Of a DNA stretch of 64,000 bases, positions 34,441-45,277 are shown one piece after another. The stretch comes from Nothophaeocryptopus gaeumannii. Taxonomy: Eukaryota; Ascomycota; Dothideomycetes; Mycosphaerellales; Mycosphaerellaceae. How positions within the stretch are numbered: position 1 is the stretch's first letter; each line of letters starts with the position of its first letter. Location of the stretch: the NCBI GenBank assembly GCA_031771865.1, contig JASISA010000042.1, forward strand, positions 2,411,501-2,475,500. Reading direction: 5' to 3'. Position numbers and translations under genes: made by a program. A model generated the notes under the pieces. The model saw only the letters and a program-made list of their open reading frames with translations. It made no database searches and was not told where the DNA came from.

Positions 34441-34692
34441 TCAGATAGTATTAAAGCGTACGAACTCGAAGAACCTGAAAGGTACATTGCTAGGGCCCCT
34501 GGAAGAGATATAGGAGTCCAAACCGGCGAGGAAATAGCGAAACCACGGAAGAAGGTCTCGTTCTCAGAGATTGTCCAAGTCTGCCTACTTCCTCTTGAAG
34601 AGCCTCGCCTATACGCCTTACCAGTACGAACAAGGAGTCAGAGACAAGGAAGCGAGAGAATTGAGTCCGAAGAAGTATCCCCGACGATTACG

Positions 34693-35985
34693 ATGCCTAC
34701 AGAGATTAGAGACTTAGTCGACCGAGGCTACCAAAGGGACGAAACGTTACTTCGGATTATCGAAGCTAAACGACAGCAGAAGCCGAGATACCCTGGGATT
34801 CAGTTAGCCCAATGTGAACTACGGGGTGAACCGAACCAGTACCTATTCTACCGCAACCGATTATATATTCCTGAGGACGAAGAGTTATACGACGCGATCG
34901 TACGCCTTTGTCACGATACTCCCGCTGCGGGCCACCCGGGTAGAGCCCGTACCTTCCAGTTAGTATCTCAGGACTATTACTGGCCTGGAATGAGTTCCTA
35001 TGTCCGACGCTGGGTACGTAATTGCCATACCTGCCTCAGGACGAAACCGAGTAATCAGAGGAAGAGTGGTCTCCTCCAGCCGCTTCCTCAGCCAGAACGG
35101 GCGTGGTCCGATATCTCGATGGACTTTATAACGTTCTTACCGCTTTCAGAAGGGTTCGACGCTATCTTAGTTGTCGCTGATCGTCTTACCAAGCTGAGAC
35201 ACTACGTTCCCTGTAATTCAACCGACGGTGCGGAAGATATAGCCCGACTTTATGTCCGAAACATTATCCGACTTCACGGCAATCCCCGGACTATTGTCTC
35301 TGATCGAGATGCTAAGTTCCAGTCCGACTTCTGGCAGTCGCTAAGCCAGCAGCTTCAGGTTAAACTCCATCCGTCCACTGCCTACCATCCTCAGACGGAC
35401 GGCCAAACGGAAAGACTCAACGCCGTACTAGAACAACACCTCCGTGCTTATGTCTCGTACCTTCAGGATGATTGGGTAGAATGGCTACCGCTAGCCGAAT
35501 TCTCCGCTAACTCTGTCTTTCAGAAACTACTGGACTATCCCCGTTCTACGCTACCTACGGGTTCCAGCCGTTATTAGGAGTCGAGGTCCTAGACAATACC
35601 GTCCAGCCTACTAGCCGCGACGCCGAATGCTTTGCTAGCGATATGAAGCAGATTATCGATTACCTAAAAGCCGAGACTAGCCTCGCGCAGGCTAGGTATG
35701 AGGATACTGCGAACCGCACCCGTCAATCATCGTTTCAGTTCCGCGTAGGGCAGAAAGTCTGGCTAGACGCCCGGAATATAAAGACCCTTCGACCTAAGAA
35801 GAAGCTAGACTGGAAGAACCTCGGCCCTTTCACGATCCTCGAGGCCAACCCGCATACCTGCCGCCTTGAACTACCAGACTCGATGCGAATCCACCCTGTT
35901 TTCAATAACGACCTCCTACTACCGGCCGCAGATGACCCTTACCCTTCCAACATGTTGAGCCTCCGCCGCCAGTCGAAGTAGACGG
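34693..35985 (+). pseudogene. Gypsy integrase
   Basis: H2C2 zinc-binding part (HDTPAAGHPGRART, then NCHTC), followed by the DDE core: SMDFITFLP, IVSDRDAKF and HPQTDGQTERLN supply Asp, Asp and Glu. A shift near 35510 moves the frame to the one continued at 35580-35981, with GPFTILEANPHTCRLELP and HPVFNNDLLLP (the integrase C-terminal fold). A one-base loss near 35946 separates it from the chromodomain. Confidence 0.85.
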
Positions 35986-36256
35986 CCTCGACGAGTGGGA
36001 AGTCGAAGAGATTCTAGACTCGAAGGTCGACCGCCGAGGGAGAGGCGGTAAGCCTCGACTCCGCTACGTTGTTAAGTGGAAAGGATATGACGTACCGACG
36101 ACCGAACCGGCCTACACGATTACTGAAGATGTCCCGCATATGGTTCGTACGTTCCATCGTCGCTACCCGACCAAACCGGCTCCCCGCCAGCTGCCTAGTC
36201 ACGTGACTAGCCTTGACTACCTACCCGACCTATATGAACACCTGTTACCCGCCTAA
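35947..36256 (+). pseudogene. Gypsy chromodomain
   Basis: In the frame following PPPVEVDG, the chromodomain reads EWEVEEILDSKVDRRGRGG, LRYVVKWKGYD and then HMVRTFHRRYPTKP, up to the stop near 36256. Such integrase chromodomains steer insertion towards modified chromatin. The target here, a RIPped and presumably heterochromatic transposon, fits that. It is separated from the integrase only by the shift near 35946. Confidence 0.8.
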
Positions 36257-36424
36257 AGGCCAAATGAATTCGAAGAACCATGGAGACCCACTGCTTCGGT
36301 AGTGGGGAAACTGTTGCATTTTTTTATACTACACGGTAGTATCTGATGCCCAAGGAGGATGCGCGCTGCGCAGTCCTACTGCTTTTAAGCGTAGCCAGGA
36401 GGCTGACGCATAGGAGGGGCGTAC

Positions 36425-36728
36425 TGTCGGGCGTGGCCCGGTGACACCTGAACACCTGGATGCACGTGGTTTGGATGCTTGAAGCATCCGGATGAACTTC
36501 GGCCGAGCCTCGGGGCTCGACTAGCATCATGTGACAGAGCCACGTGACTCTGCCAAGACCCGGAGAAGAGTTTCTTCTCGACGCGCAAAGATCCGGTCTT
36601 CGACTCTTTGCGCTACGTCCTGTCAATAGGATTGACCTATATGGTTAATACAGTGTCTATCCAACCTGTCCGTAGCTCCCTGTACCGTTTGTGATTAGCA
36701 ACCTACTTCCCGACTCCGGCCCGTGACA
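36425..36728 (+). repeat. 3' LTR
   Basis: 304 bp; identical to the 5' LTR except for loss of two bases near its start. Confidence 0.95.
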
Positions 36729-36733
36729 GTTAG

Positions 36734-37087
36734 CCGCATCTAGCTAACTATACTACTCGAATTTTCTATAGATACTATTACGAATATACTATAAAATATT
36801 AGAGCCTAGTTCTACGCGTCGAGGAGTACCGGATCGGCGTGCTAGGTCGTAGTGTTTAAGGAGTTCTAATATATAAGTAGATTAGGCGCGTTTCCTTACC
36901 CTTAAATAGATAGACTAAGTACTACTAGCAAGTACGCCTTTACGCTTAGTAGAAATTTTAGGAAATAACAAGCTATTAACAAAGCGATTATTGAGGATTA
37001 AAACGCGTGTATTATGGTCAATTTGCGCCATGTGGTTGTGGATATATTAAAGGTAGAGGATAGGTAGTGGTTGTAAACATGGGTGTA
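36734..37087 (-). pseudogene. RIPped Tc1-like transposase, 5' part
   Basis: Continues the transposase relic on the other side of the Gypsy element. The minus strand shows a degraded N-terminal region and a remnant near 36830 reading (R)SGTPRRVELG, next to a VLEYIR-like stretch that joins ELFREARKPRY across the GTTAG site. Strong CpA/TpG depletion, except for about 100 bp before the terminal repeat. Confidence 0.6.
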
Positions 37088-37125
37088 AACAATGCCAAGA
37101 ACTCAGACTTCTGCAGCCGCGGAGG
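37088..37125 (-). repeat. Tc1/mariner terminal inverted repeat, right
   Basis: 38 bp; reverse complement of 29371-29408, followed by TA at 37126-37127. Confidence 0.9.
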
Positions 37126-37127
37126 TA

Positions 37128-38109
37128 GTGCAAGAGAAAGTAAGCGCAGCCTCTGAAGGCCGTATACGGCAATTCATCTTGGTTGTCCAATCAAAATACC
37201 GCAACTCATTGAAGCTCAACGTTTCATATTACGGTAGACAGCATCGCGGAAACATGCGACTTGTTTAAGGGCTGGCCGCCACGTGCCGTCCGCGCACAAC
37301 TCTACATGTATGATGTGTTCACAGCGGCGACTCCAATCATACAGTCCATCACGCAGTCCAACTCTGGTCGAATCTCATCCAAAGCTGTGCGCTAGGGGAC
37401 ATGAGCGATTCGATGCGATGGGATGCGGGAAGCGGCATTCAGCTCATCAAAGAATTCCCAGCTAGTACCTCTAAGCTCTGCAAACTACCAGACAAAGAAA
37501 GACTCGCCGCACCTTCATCGTTTCATCGTCCATGCACGGCCCAGCCGTTCGTGCGCCATTCGTGCAGATGCATGCCCTGTCTGCGCAGCCTGGAACAAGC
37601 AGACAAGCAGTGCTGCCGAGCACCAGCAGCGAGCGTCCTTGGCGACTTCCTTGTTACGGTATCTCTATATCCGCAAATTGTTGCCATATACATGTGCCAC
37701 GGCAACATCCTTGGACAATTGGCCTTCGCTACGCCGCCGCGCATCGACCATAACGAGCCGGAAACCTCAGCCTTTGACCTTGGCCTTTAGCCGGTAGGAA
37801 GGAGCTTGGTGAAGGCGACGACGGCATGACGGGCAGCGCGGGCGATGGGGCGCTATGGTTGTTCCGCTCGCAGGAGAGGCGCCACCTGCGGGGGATGCGT
37901 TTGCTGTTGCAGGTGCATATAGAGAATCGAACTGCGTAAAGGGAAAGTAATAAGAGGAAGGGTAAGGGTTGTCTTGGAAGATTGTCTCGAAGCGGAGGTG
38001 TTTTGCGGACGGGACCCTCCGCTCTCTCCGACTACCCGACCTCCGACCTCCGACCTCCATCACAAGATTACATCTAAAACTACTTTCTATCTACCGACAT
38101 CACATTTTC
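37128..38109. other. No confident gene
   Basis: Normal composition. Several frames of 60-130 codons overlap on both strands without recognisable features. A minus-strand frame at 37767-38063 is Pro/Ala/Arg-rich. Nothing is supported. Confidence 0.4.
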
Positions 38110-38500
38110 CTTGAGAGGGACGTGTCTACATTTGTCTACATCTCAGGCCTTAATGATTGCCTTGAAGCGTAATGCCGCCTACGCCGAGACTCTCCGACCC
38201 ACACCTCCTTATATCCGTATCTTCACACGGCCATCATCCTTCGCAAAATTAGATCTCACAGTACTCTCCGCTCACAATTAACACAGATTCCTTGACAGGG
38301 AAATGTCTGATATTTTAGGCGTAGAACTGCCTTGAAGCATAATACTGCTCACGCTGAGACTCTCCGATCCGCATCTTCACTCCCTTATCATCCTACGCAA
38401 CATTAATCCTCGCAGTACTAGCCCCTCACAATCAACACATTTGCCTTGAGAGGAACATCGGAAATGATCTTCCTCTACACAAACATATCTGAAGCATGAG
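38110..38500 (+). repeat. Imperfect tandem repeat, unit about 180 bp
   Basis: The motif order CTTGAGAGG, GCCTTGAAGC, GAGACTCTCCGA, ATCATCCT, CTCACAATCAACAC is repeated from about 38110 and again from about 38290, with a third partial start at about 38450. The units differ by many substitutions and indels, so the array is old. No coding frame is shared. Confidence 0.6.
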
Positions 38501-38584
38501 GCCGCAATTCAACATAACTTTCCTCTTGCGAAATTGAGCGGCGGTTCCAGGGAAGCATGCTCTCTAACATATATTGCTCTTCCT

Positions 38585-38643
38585 CCTCTATCTCCTCCTC
38601 GATCCCTTCTGGACACCTCCTCGATCCCTTCTGGACACCTCCT
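38585..38643 (+). repeat. Short tandem repeat, 22-bp unit
   Basis: CTCCTCGATCCCTTCTGGACAC occurs twice in direct succession, followed by a third partial unit. It lies about 170 bp upstream of the gene at 38798. Confidence 0.6.
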
Positions 38644-38797
38644 AGGTATCTGCACGCTATCTTTTCGACAGTGCCTCCTCGATATACCCCGAACTTCGCT
38701 TCATACTATACCTACACCTCAACTGCCCTCCGCTTGCCTTCATTGCAAGATGCATCTCCAGGTTACGGTCCCAATCAAGCTTCTCGCCCCTTCTACT

Positions 38798-40258
38798 ATG
38801 AGCAAAGCTGATCGCGCAGCGGAAAATAATACTCTGGACGATCCACGCCGCTCGGACGATGACCCGGAGCCCACTCTGCTAATCTTGGCCAAATATCTCA
38901 AGGTAACATTTTCACAACTCTATATTGCACCTATGCTAACCATCCGTGCTTAGATCTATCGAAACTTGACCTTTTCCGCGCTGTGCGGTCAAGGAGCGAC
39001 TGTAGATGGCTGCGCTTCGACACTGAAGTGGACCCCTTCCGCACTTGCCAAGGTAACCCATATCCTCCGAGGGCTTTCTGTTCATCACTCGTAACAACAC
39101 CCACCCTTAGGTCGACGTCGTTTGCCACAAGTATAGGCTCAGCGAGGCCCGCCGCCCACCTCCAACCGTCTGCCAAGCTATGTTGACGGAGCTGGGCATC
39201 CCTGTCTAGTACGGCCTAGCAGTCTTCAGCCTTCTGCTTCGCCGCACTTTGACCTGCATCGACCGTCATTCCACTTGCAAGACCCGCGGCCCTCCCTCAA
39301 CCACTTTAGGACACACCGGTATTGTAAGTTTGGACCCACTCGCCATTACTTCTTAGACACCGGCTAACTGTATACAACCACACCAGATCAACGCGGTCGT
39401 CTCTTCGCTGGCCGATGCGGGTGTGTAGGACTTTTCTAAGCCCAAAGGCGCCAATAACGCCGTTCTAGTGCCAGCAGTCGCCGGGCTTTCGGAGGTGCCA
39501 CTGTCTTCAACGGTCCCGCCACCGCTCTCGTCAGCTTCAATGGCGGTCGGCGCTAGTACTTCGACGCCCTAGACACCAACGAAGCCAAGCATGAACACTG
39601 CGCTTGCTACGCCGCCGCTCTCGCCCGCTTCAATTTCAACGTTGGCTAGCGCCCGTGTCTCGCTATCCCAGGCGCCCAAGAAGTCAAGCACCAGCAGTGC
39701 GGTAGCTATCAAGAGCCTGCGCAACCTAGCCGAAGCCGAGTACCTTCGCGTGACGCAGCTGACGGCCAATGTCACCCGCCTTGCTGCTCAGCAAGAGGAC
39801 CACGATGCGCGTATCTCAAGGCTTTAAAATCGTGTTCAGCGTGTCGCCGCGGAGCAGGATAAGATGCGTACGGTGCTCAACGAAGCCGTCGACCGGCTTG
39901 CTTCTGATCAAGAGCACATGCGTACTTCGCACAAGGAGGCCGTCGATCAGCTTGCTGCCGATCAGGAGCACATGCACTTTACTCAGAAGAAAAGCCTCAA
40001 ATCCCTTAAGAAGCTACAGACTCATCAGGACACCCTCCAGTCGTCTGTCATCCAGCTTGCTACCAACCAGGAGTATCTCCGCTCCTCGCACAGGCCGCCA
40101 TGGATTACTCCGCTGCCGACCAGGACCGTATCCGCGCATCCTTCACCAAGGACTTCCAGTACATCACGTACGCTGCCTTGGACAAGACGAACAAGCTATT
40201 ACTCGCTTCGAGGTTTGCCGCTTTGAAGAAGGCTGTGACGGGACAGGATCTTATTTGA
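38798..40258 (+). pseudogene. Four-exon coiled-coil gene with four in-frame stops
   Basis: Exons 38798-38902, 38954-39052, 39111-39323 and 39387 onward. The introns of 51, 58 and 63 bp all have GT donors and AG acceptors, and one has a CTAAC branch. All exons join in one frame, which would give roughly 460 codons. The frame is broken by TAG at 39207, 39426 and 39570 and TAA at 39825; three or all four stand where Gln (CAG/CAA) fits. A one-base shift near 40092 moves it to the frame ending at 40258 (MDYSAADQDRIRASFTK...ALKKAVTG). The C-terminal half has heptad-like repeats (EAVDRLASDQEHMRT, EAVDQLAADQEHMHF). If the first stop is used, a 100-residue protein results. No family recognised. Other CpA sites are abundant, so this is not heavy RIP. 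Confidence 0.65.
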
Positions 40259-40442
40259 GGTTTGCGTCTTGCTCGCTGACCATGTGTGAGTAGGGTGACG
40301 GGAGGAACATGTAACAGTATCGTTCGGGTTTTGGAGGAAGAATAGGCTCTCAGTCGCTTTCAGGTATTCCGCTTTGAAGAAGGCTGTGACGGGAGAGGAT
40401 CCCATCTAAGTCTTGTAACGTGCTCGCTCGCTATCGATGGTT
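40208..40442 (+). repeat. Direct repeat of the 3' end of the coiled-coil gene
   Basis: CGCTTTGAAGAAGGCTGTGA and the following 40 or so bases at about 40218-40280 recur at about 40370-40430 with about 80% identity. The repeat includes a second version of the C-terminus ending at a stop. It may be a partial duplication or a once-used alternative last exon. Confidence 0.5.
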
Positions 40443-41330
40443 GGGTAGAGTAGCGGGCAGACTTAACAGGCAGCGGTCGCCGACCTCATCAGCCATCTAC
40501 GTCTTCGCTGTAGAGCTACGCCTTACATGATGGCGAGCATGAATGTCGCACAGATACCAGCAGCCATCTGCTCGAATCTCCGCCGCATGTTGCACTAATG
40601 ACGAGCATCCATCACTCCTCCGTCTGCAGCACTTTCGCGCTCTCTGTACCCGCATCCACCGCCGCAGACGAGTCCGAGCAGGGAAGAGCGATGCTTTGAG
40701 ACTCTGCGCCATTGTCATGCTCCTCGGAAGTACATCCTCTACTGCACACCAGGCGAGTGTGCCCACTGGGATCAGCCGCAGCGCGCCCCGTTCGCAGACA
40801 GTCTTTCGAATTTTACTGGCAGCCTTCCAACACCCTCTGCGCTCACAGCCCGTAGCGAGACGTCTTGTTTGAAAGCGAGCGAACTCAGTCCAAGGCTGTG
40901 TTCTATCATGGATTCCGGAGGACGTTCCTGCTGGCAATGTTGACCACCCTTCCGGCTTCACAGCTTGTCCATCGACTGCTCAGACCGACAGCCATGCGAT
41001 CGTGTTCGCCAATCAGTCTGATACCACATCCTCTCCATCGACACGTCATTCATATGGACAAGAATAAACCTGCTCGAAAAGTTGGAGCCGGCAGCGGAAT
41101 TCAATCTTCTTAGGAGACAACACCTCGAGGTCATGAGCAGAAAGCGAGACGACACGACAGAGCTTCGAGAGCTTGAGGCCAGGCTGCAACCAGATACGCG
41201 GCCATGGAGGACAAGCGAGCGCAGGTTGAGCGCGTGAAAAAGGTTGTTGAGCACACAACTCGCCTTGTGAAGAGAGTACTCGGCTTGGCCGGTCACCTCC
41301 AGAAACCCAGTAACCTGAATTGGAATCGGC
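40443..41330. other. No confident gene
   Basis: Frames on both strands of 80-154 codons overlap. At 41120-41160 the plus strand reads KRDDTTELRELEARL, which could be a remnant of the kinase N-lobe found further on. Nothing more is supported. Confidence 0.35.
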
Positions 41331-41546
41331 TCCTTACAAGGAGCGCACAAACCCGACATGCGCCATGTTGTGCGGACAAACTACCACTGATACGCGCTTT
41401 TCGAATATATCAACGGCGGACAGATGCTGGACTCTATCATCGGCCATGGCAGATTGAAGGAGAAGCAGGAGCGCAAGTTCGACCGGCAGATTGCAAGCGC
41501 ACTGGATCACTGTCACCGAAACAGCATTGTCCATCGTGACCTCAAG
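41331..41546 (+). pseudogene. KIN1/KIN2-like protein kinase fragment
   Basis: A 72-codon stretch reads MRHVVRTNYH, TGA (41388-41390, where Trp is expected), then FEYINGGQMLDSIIGHGRLK, EKQERKFDRQIASALDHCHR and NSIVHRDLK. This is the hinge to catalytic-loop part of a KIN1/KIN2 (MARK-like) Ser/Thr kinase, with the catalytic-loop HRD. Sequence stops matching after HRDLK at 41546, where a GCAAGT donor-like site follows. The ATP-binding loop, DFG and C-lobe are not found nearby. A relic of a duplicated kinase gene, not a functional kinase. Confidence 0.65.
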
Positions 41547-41599
41547 GCAAGTCACACCCTCAGATCAGTTCTACTCATTTACAGTCCTGGGCCCTTGCA

Positions 41600-42271
41600 G
41601 TTGACTGACCTGTACGAAAAACGACAGCAGCAGCATCTCAGCGACTTCAGAAAGCGACAAAAGTGCCCCAGTTCGAGGTGATCGTCGACATTCCATGCGA
41701 CGTCCTCTCCGCCTACGCACGTCCGAACTCGAATCCACGAGATCTTCCGGCACGGCAGCCACCTTACTTGACAAGGCGTACCGAGCGCACCACCCTTAGG
41801 AATGGACTCGTACCACGAGCCTCTGGTATTGCACCCACCACATGCACAAACGCCATTCAAACAGCAACTCTTCAAGCAAAGATTAAGAAGCTCGAAGAAC
41901 AAGTAAAGAACAAAGACACTCAACACCTCACAGGAGTCGAGCCGACTTCGTCGCCAAATGCCATTCCTGCTTAGACTAGTATTGAGCGGAAGGTGCTCAA
42001 CATAGGCTTCCCCGAGGAGACCGAGATTGCAGAGCCAGCACTGAAGAAGCTGGCCACGACGGCAGATGCGGTGACCGCTCCTCAACCCACTGCAGCATGT
42101 TCAGTACGCGATCGTCGTACAAAGACTGTCCGGAACGTGGTTCAAGGCACCGCGAAGGGTTTTGCGATCATCTTTCGCAAAGCAGAAGCAGCTTGGAGAT
42201 CGACATTGAAGGAAGAGACCAGCCCCAGCGAAGGAGGCGAGACGATTACGCCAAACACGGGCTTCACTTGA
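41600..42271 (+). pseudogene. Hypothetical coding frame with in-frame TAG
   Basis: One frame is open from about 41609 through VPQFEVIVDIPCDVLSAYAR and a coiled-coil stretch (LQAKIKKLEEQVKNKD) to TAG at 41972-41974. It then continues TSIERKVLNIGFPEETEIAE and a Lys/Thr/Ala-rich end to TGA at 42269-42271, and beyond to about 42447. Residues around the TAG flow naturally if it replaced Gln. It follows the kinase fragment, but a link is not shown. No family recognised. Confidence 0.4.
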
Positions 42272-44303
42272 GGAAAGCAGACTGTATCATCGGACGCCAA
42301 CACCTTCATATCCACATCAAAGCGCCCTCCCGCTACGGCTCTTCATGCACGGAACAGCTGAAAGCTCCCTACGCACTTGGACGGAAGAGCCCTCTCGCCT
42401 AGAACAACTGTAGCCAATCTCTCAGGATACGAAGTCTGGTGTTAGACGTCTCGAAACTGCGTTCGGATAATTTGGAATTGAGGGAATAGGTCCCTTTCTT
42501 TGCACAATGACGTCCATTCAGCACCTACCTTCGTAGGCTGTTCACAATTGGATGTACTCACCTTGACATCTGCCTCAGGTACAGATAGCCCGGGCACCGC
42601 AGCTACCTCACGAGCAAATGGATTGTCAAAGTTCGGTTCAGGTTGCAGGCGCCGCAATAGCACACTTGATGTTTTTCTAGAGGACTCACAAACTACGCTC
42701 ACGTTCATCTCTGCGCTCATAACCGCGCACCTCTCCGAGGGCAAACATTGAAGAATTCGCAAAGCGACCATCAGCTCTTTGGCAGCAACGCAGGGGGTTT
42801 ACTTCCTTTAGTCTCTACGACAATTCCCAATATAGCCACAGTCAGTCACCACGATCACGGACATCTTCAGAACACTCCGCCGCAATGGACGAGATCTACA
42901 AGCCTTTCCGTAATCATATGCTTTAGCACGCCCGTACAGTCCAAACGCTGGGCGCGCTCTTATCCAGCTTCAGCTGAAAGTTGTCCCCGATCTCGATGCT
43001 GCGCCATTTCCGTCGGGCTTCAAAGTATCGGTCTCGCCAGGCTCCGATGCTTCCTACTTTTCATGCTCTACTGGATCATTGCTGACGCTCTTTACGACGA
43101 CCTTTGTATCCCAGCGTACCTTGGGGTTTGTGTTTCGAACCATCTTGCTCCTGCTCTTACTCTTGCTCCACATCTAATACTTCCAAAAGGCTCTCGTCTG
43201 AAGGAGAATACTCTAAAGCTTTATCGCTTGAAGGAGCGTGAGCCTGCGCCAAGTTCAATAGATCCATCTCGCCTTGAGAACGCGTAAGGCGGTGGTCGAG
43301 ATTGTGGAAAGCCGCTCAAGGCGACGGAGGTGAAGGTATCCATGGACGTGTAGCGACGGGCAGTGAGAACATATTCACAGTTCCTATTACGTACCCCGAC
43401 GCTTTAGAAGCTAGAGGTCTCTACCTTGGCTTTGCGCAAACACGAAAGAAGAGCAATACTACGGTATTCCCAGACAACCCCGGCCTGGTCCCGCGCGCCG
43501 ATTGGCAGGTTGAAGCCAAAGTTATAGTCTGGGTTCACACCTTAATGCCGCACATGGCTGTCATCCCAAGCCTCGGATAAGAAGCCGCTATTGCAATACT
43601 CTAATAAGAAGAAGAAGCTCTGCCTTCGAAGCCTCCTTATCTGTTTAGAACGACCATCTGCCATCTCTATACTCCGACGCCAGCCACGTATCCCAATTCT
43701 CGCCGTCAACTTCACGCACACCCTCGCGCACACACCCAACGCCGCGGCACACACACCCCCGCCGACACCCACCACCGCGAATGACACGCCAGTTCCGAAT
43801 TATTAAAAGCGTCAGCATCCGCAGGCAGGATACGGGCAAGAGAAGCTAGGAGGGAGGATATAGGCATGAGAAGCAGGGAGGATACGGGCATGAGGGTCAC
43901 CTACCTAAGCCCAATGGGTTTGAGAAGGAGGCAGCGTGTCGCAGCCGCACCTGGCCACGATGTCTGATCGCGTTCGCGTTCGCGCTCGCGGGCTTTGCCT
44001 TAATCAGGATTTGCTTTCCACACCTCTTGCTGGGTCCAGATGCGTCATGAATTCTCTGGGAAGCTGCCACTTCTACCTGCCACCCGTCACCGCATATAAT
44101 ATGGATTAGAAGTCTCTTAACTTAGAGCCGCACGCCATCTCTAGCCGCGCCGTGGCCTTCTCTTACAACGAGACCCTTGTCTCAATTACGGACGCCCAAT
44201 CTACGCATCCATCGAGATTATCTACTTCCTAACTCACGACTTCAACGCATCTCAAGTCCAAATTGTTCCGCATTCATTGGGCCGCCGCGATCAGCCGACT
44301 TCT
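42272..44303. other. Degenerate region, no confident gene; small repeats
   Basis: Frames at 42748-43287 and 43302-43580 (plus) are open but show no family. A third frame across 42870-43160 reads PYSPNAGRALIQLQLKVVPD and SGFKVSVSPGSDASYF around two in-frame stops, again like a decayed gene. 43825-43890 is a tandem repeat of about 27 bp (GGAGGATACGGGCATGAGAAGC-like, 2.5 copies). 43968-43993 is a (CGCGTT)n-like tract. Confidence 0.4.
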
Positions 44304-45277
44304 TCACAGGTGTCTTTTCGGCTTCCCTATCTGAATCGAGTCGTTGTGCATTCTGATAAGGTTTTCAATGCTGCTCCTCGCGGGTGAACGTCTGGTTGTA
44401 CTCAGGTTCAGCAAGCGGATTTCTTGCCAGTGCGTACCCGGAAATTGTGAAGAAGTCGTTGCTTGGCCATCGGATGTGTGTACTGGTTGTTCTTGGGCGG
44501 CGATTGCGCGGAGACGGGAGACAAGCGCGATCAGGACAGTATCGGTAGCGGAAGAGGAGGAGGAGGAGGAGGAGGAGGAAAACGACGATGTGCTGCCCTC
44601 ACTACTGCGGTCTGTTCCCCCGTCCTCAACGGCGCTGCTGCTGTTAGCTAGAATGTACCACTCCCCGCTCGTCATTCTGACTTGTTCCAACTCATGAAAG
44701 CTTGTCCCTCTTCAAGCATAACCCTCTGCGTCTGCACATCCAGATCGTGCACTTCTCCGCCCATCTTCTCCTCCATCTTCGCCATCCAATTACAGATCCT
44801 GTCAAGGAATTCCTTCTCGGCCATTCGTGGGTTAAGATGAGTTCTTGCGGAAGGAACTGGCAGGGGCGAGCTCATGTTGAAATGGATGGCACAGATTGTG
44901 TCGCTGGGAGATCTGGAAGACAGTCCACCATCCGTATAGCCAGGAGTGGGAGTGTGTTGTAGATCGTACGTCCTCGAAAGTGGGAGGGCACGTATAGGAA
45001 CGTCGTCCAGGCGGTGCAGGAAATTTGTTTCTTCTTTTCTGAAGACTGATTGCTCGAGAGTAATAAAGTCCAACGAGCGGAGAGGATAGAGTGAGGGCAA
45101 GAGCGACGACTGGAGCAGATTCAAAGCGGAGGTGGAAGAAGTTGACGATGCAGGGCTGCCTTTTAGATACCAAGGTGGCGCAATGTGTGTACCGATGGTG
45201 CGCTCGTGGGAAATACGGGATGTGTGAAGTGGAAGATGCGGTGAGATGGTTTCGTCTGCGACAGTGGGGGAGGTCAT
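44304..45277 (-). pseudogene. Hypothetical Ser-rich protein, one frameshift
   Basis: The first frame (45277-44672, 201 codons) begins MTSPTVADETISPHLPL and ends ...EEKMGGEVHDLDVQTQRVML followed by EEGQAF. The second frame (down to 44304) continues without a gap as HELEQVRMTSGEWYILANSS, a Ser run from a (GGA)n tract at 44552-44580, and a polar end. A single missing or extra base near 44688 explains the break. The joined protein would have about 320 residues. The fold of the middle (MAEKEFLDRICNWMAKMEEK) looks helical. No family recognised. The shift may be a sequencing error. Confidence 0.45.

Larger units (their letters stand above)
30595..36728 (+). mobile_element. Gypsy chromovirus (Tf1/sushi-like), nested
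   Basis: A complete 6.1-kb LTR retrotransposon with LTRs of 306 and 304 bp, a 5-bp target duplication and the order gag, protease, reverse transcriptase, RNase H, integrase, chromodomain. It is not RIPped. The two LTRs differ only by a 2-bp deletion at their start (TGTCACGGG against TGTCGGG), so the insertion is young. The coding region nevertheless has at least eight small frame breaks. A candidate primer site complementary to the LTR itself follows the 5' LTR. The purine tract AGGAGGGG at 36412-36419 precedes the 3' LTR. Confidence 0.92.
29371..37125 (-). mobile_element. Tc1/mariner element with nested Gypsy
   Basis: Perfect 38-bp terminal inverted repeats lie at 29371-29408 and 37088-37125, starting CCTCCGCGGCTGCAGAAGTC. 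They are flanked by the TA duplication (29369-29370 and 37126-37127) typical of Tc1/mariner. Without the Gypsy element (30595-36728 plus one GTTAG) the unit is about 1.6 kb, the normal size. The interior is strongly RIPped but the terminal repeats are not. Transposase sequence on the minus strand confirms the superfamily. Confidence 0.9.
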
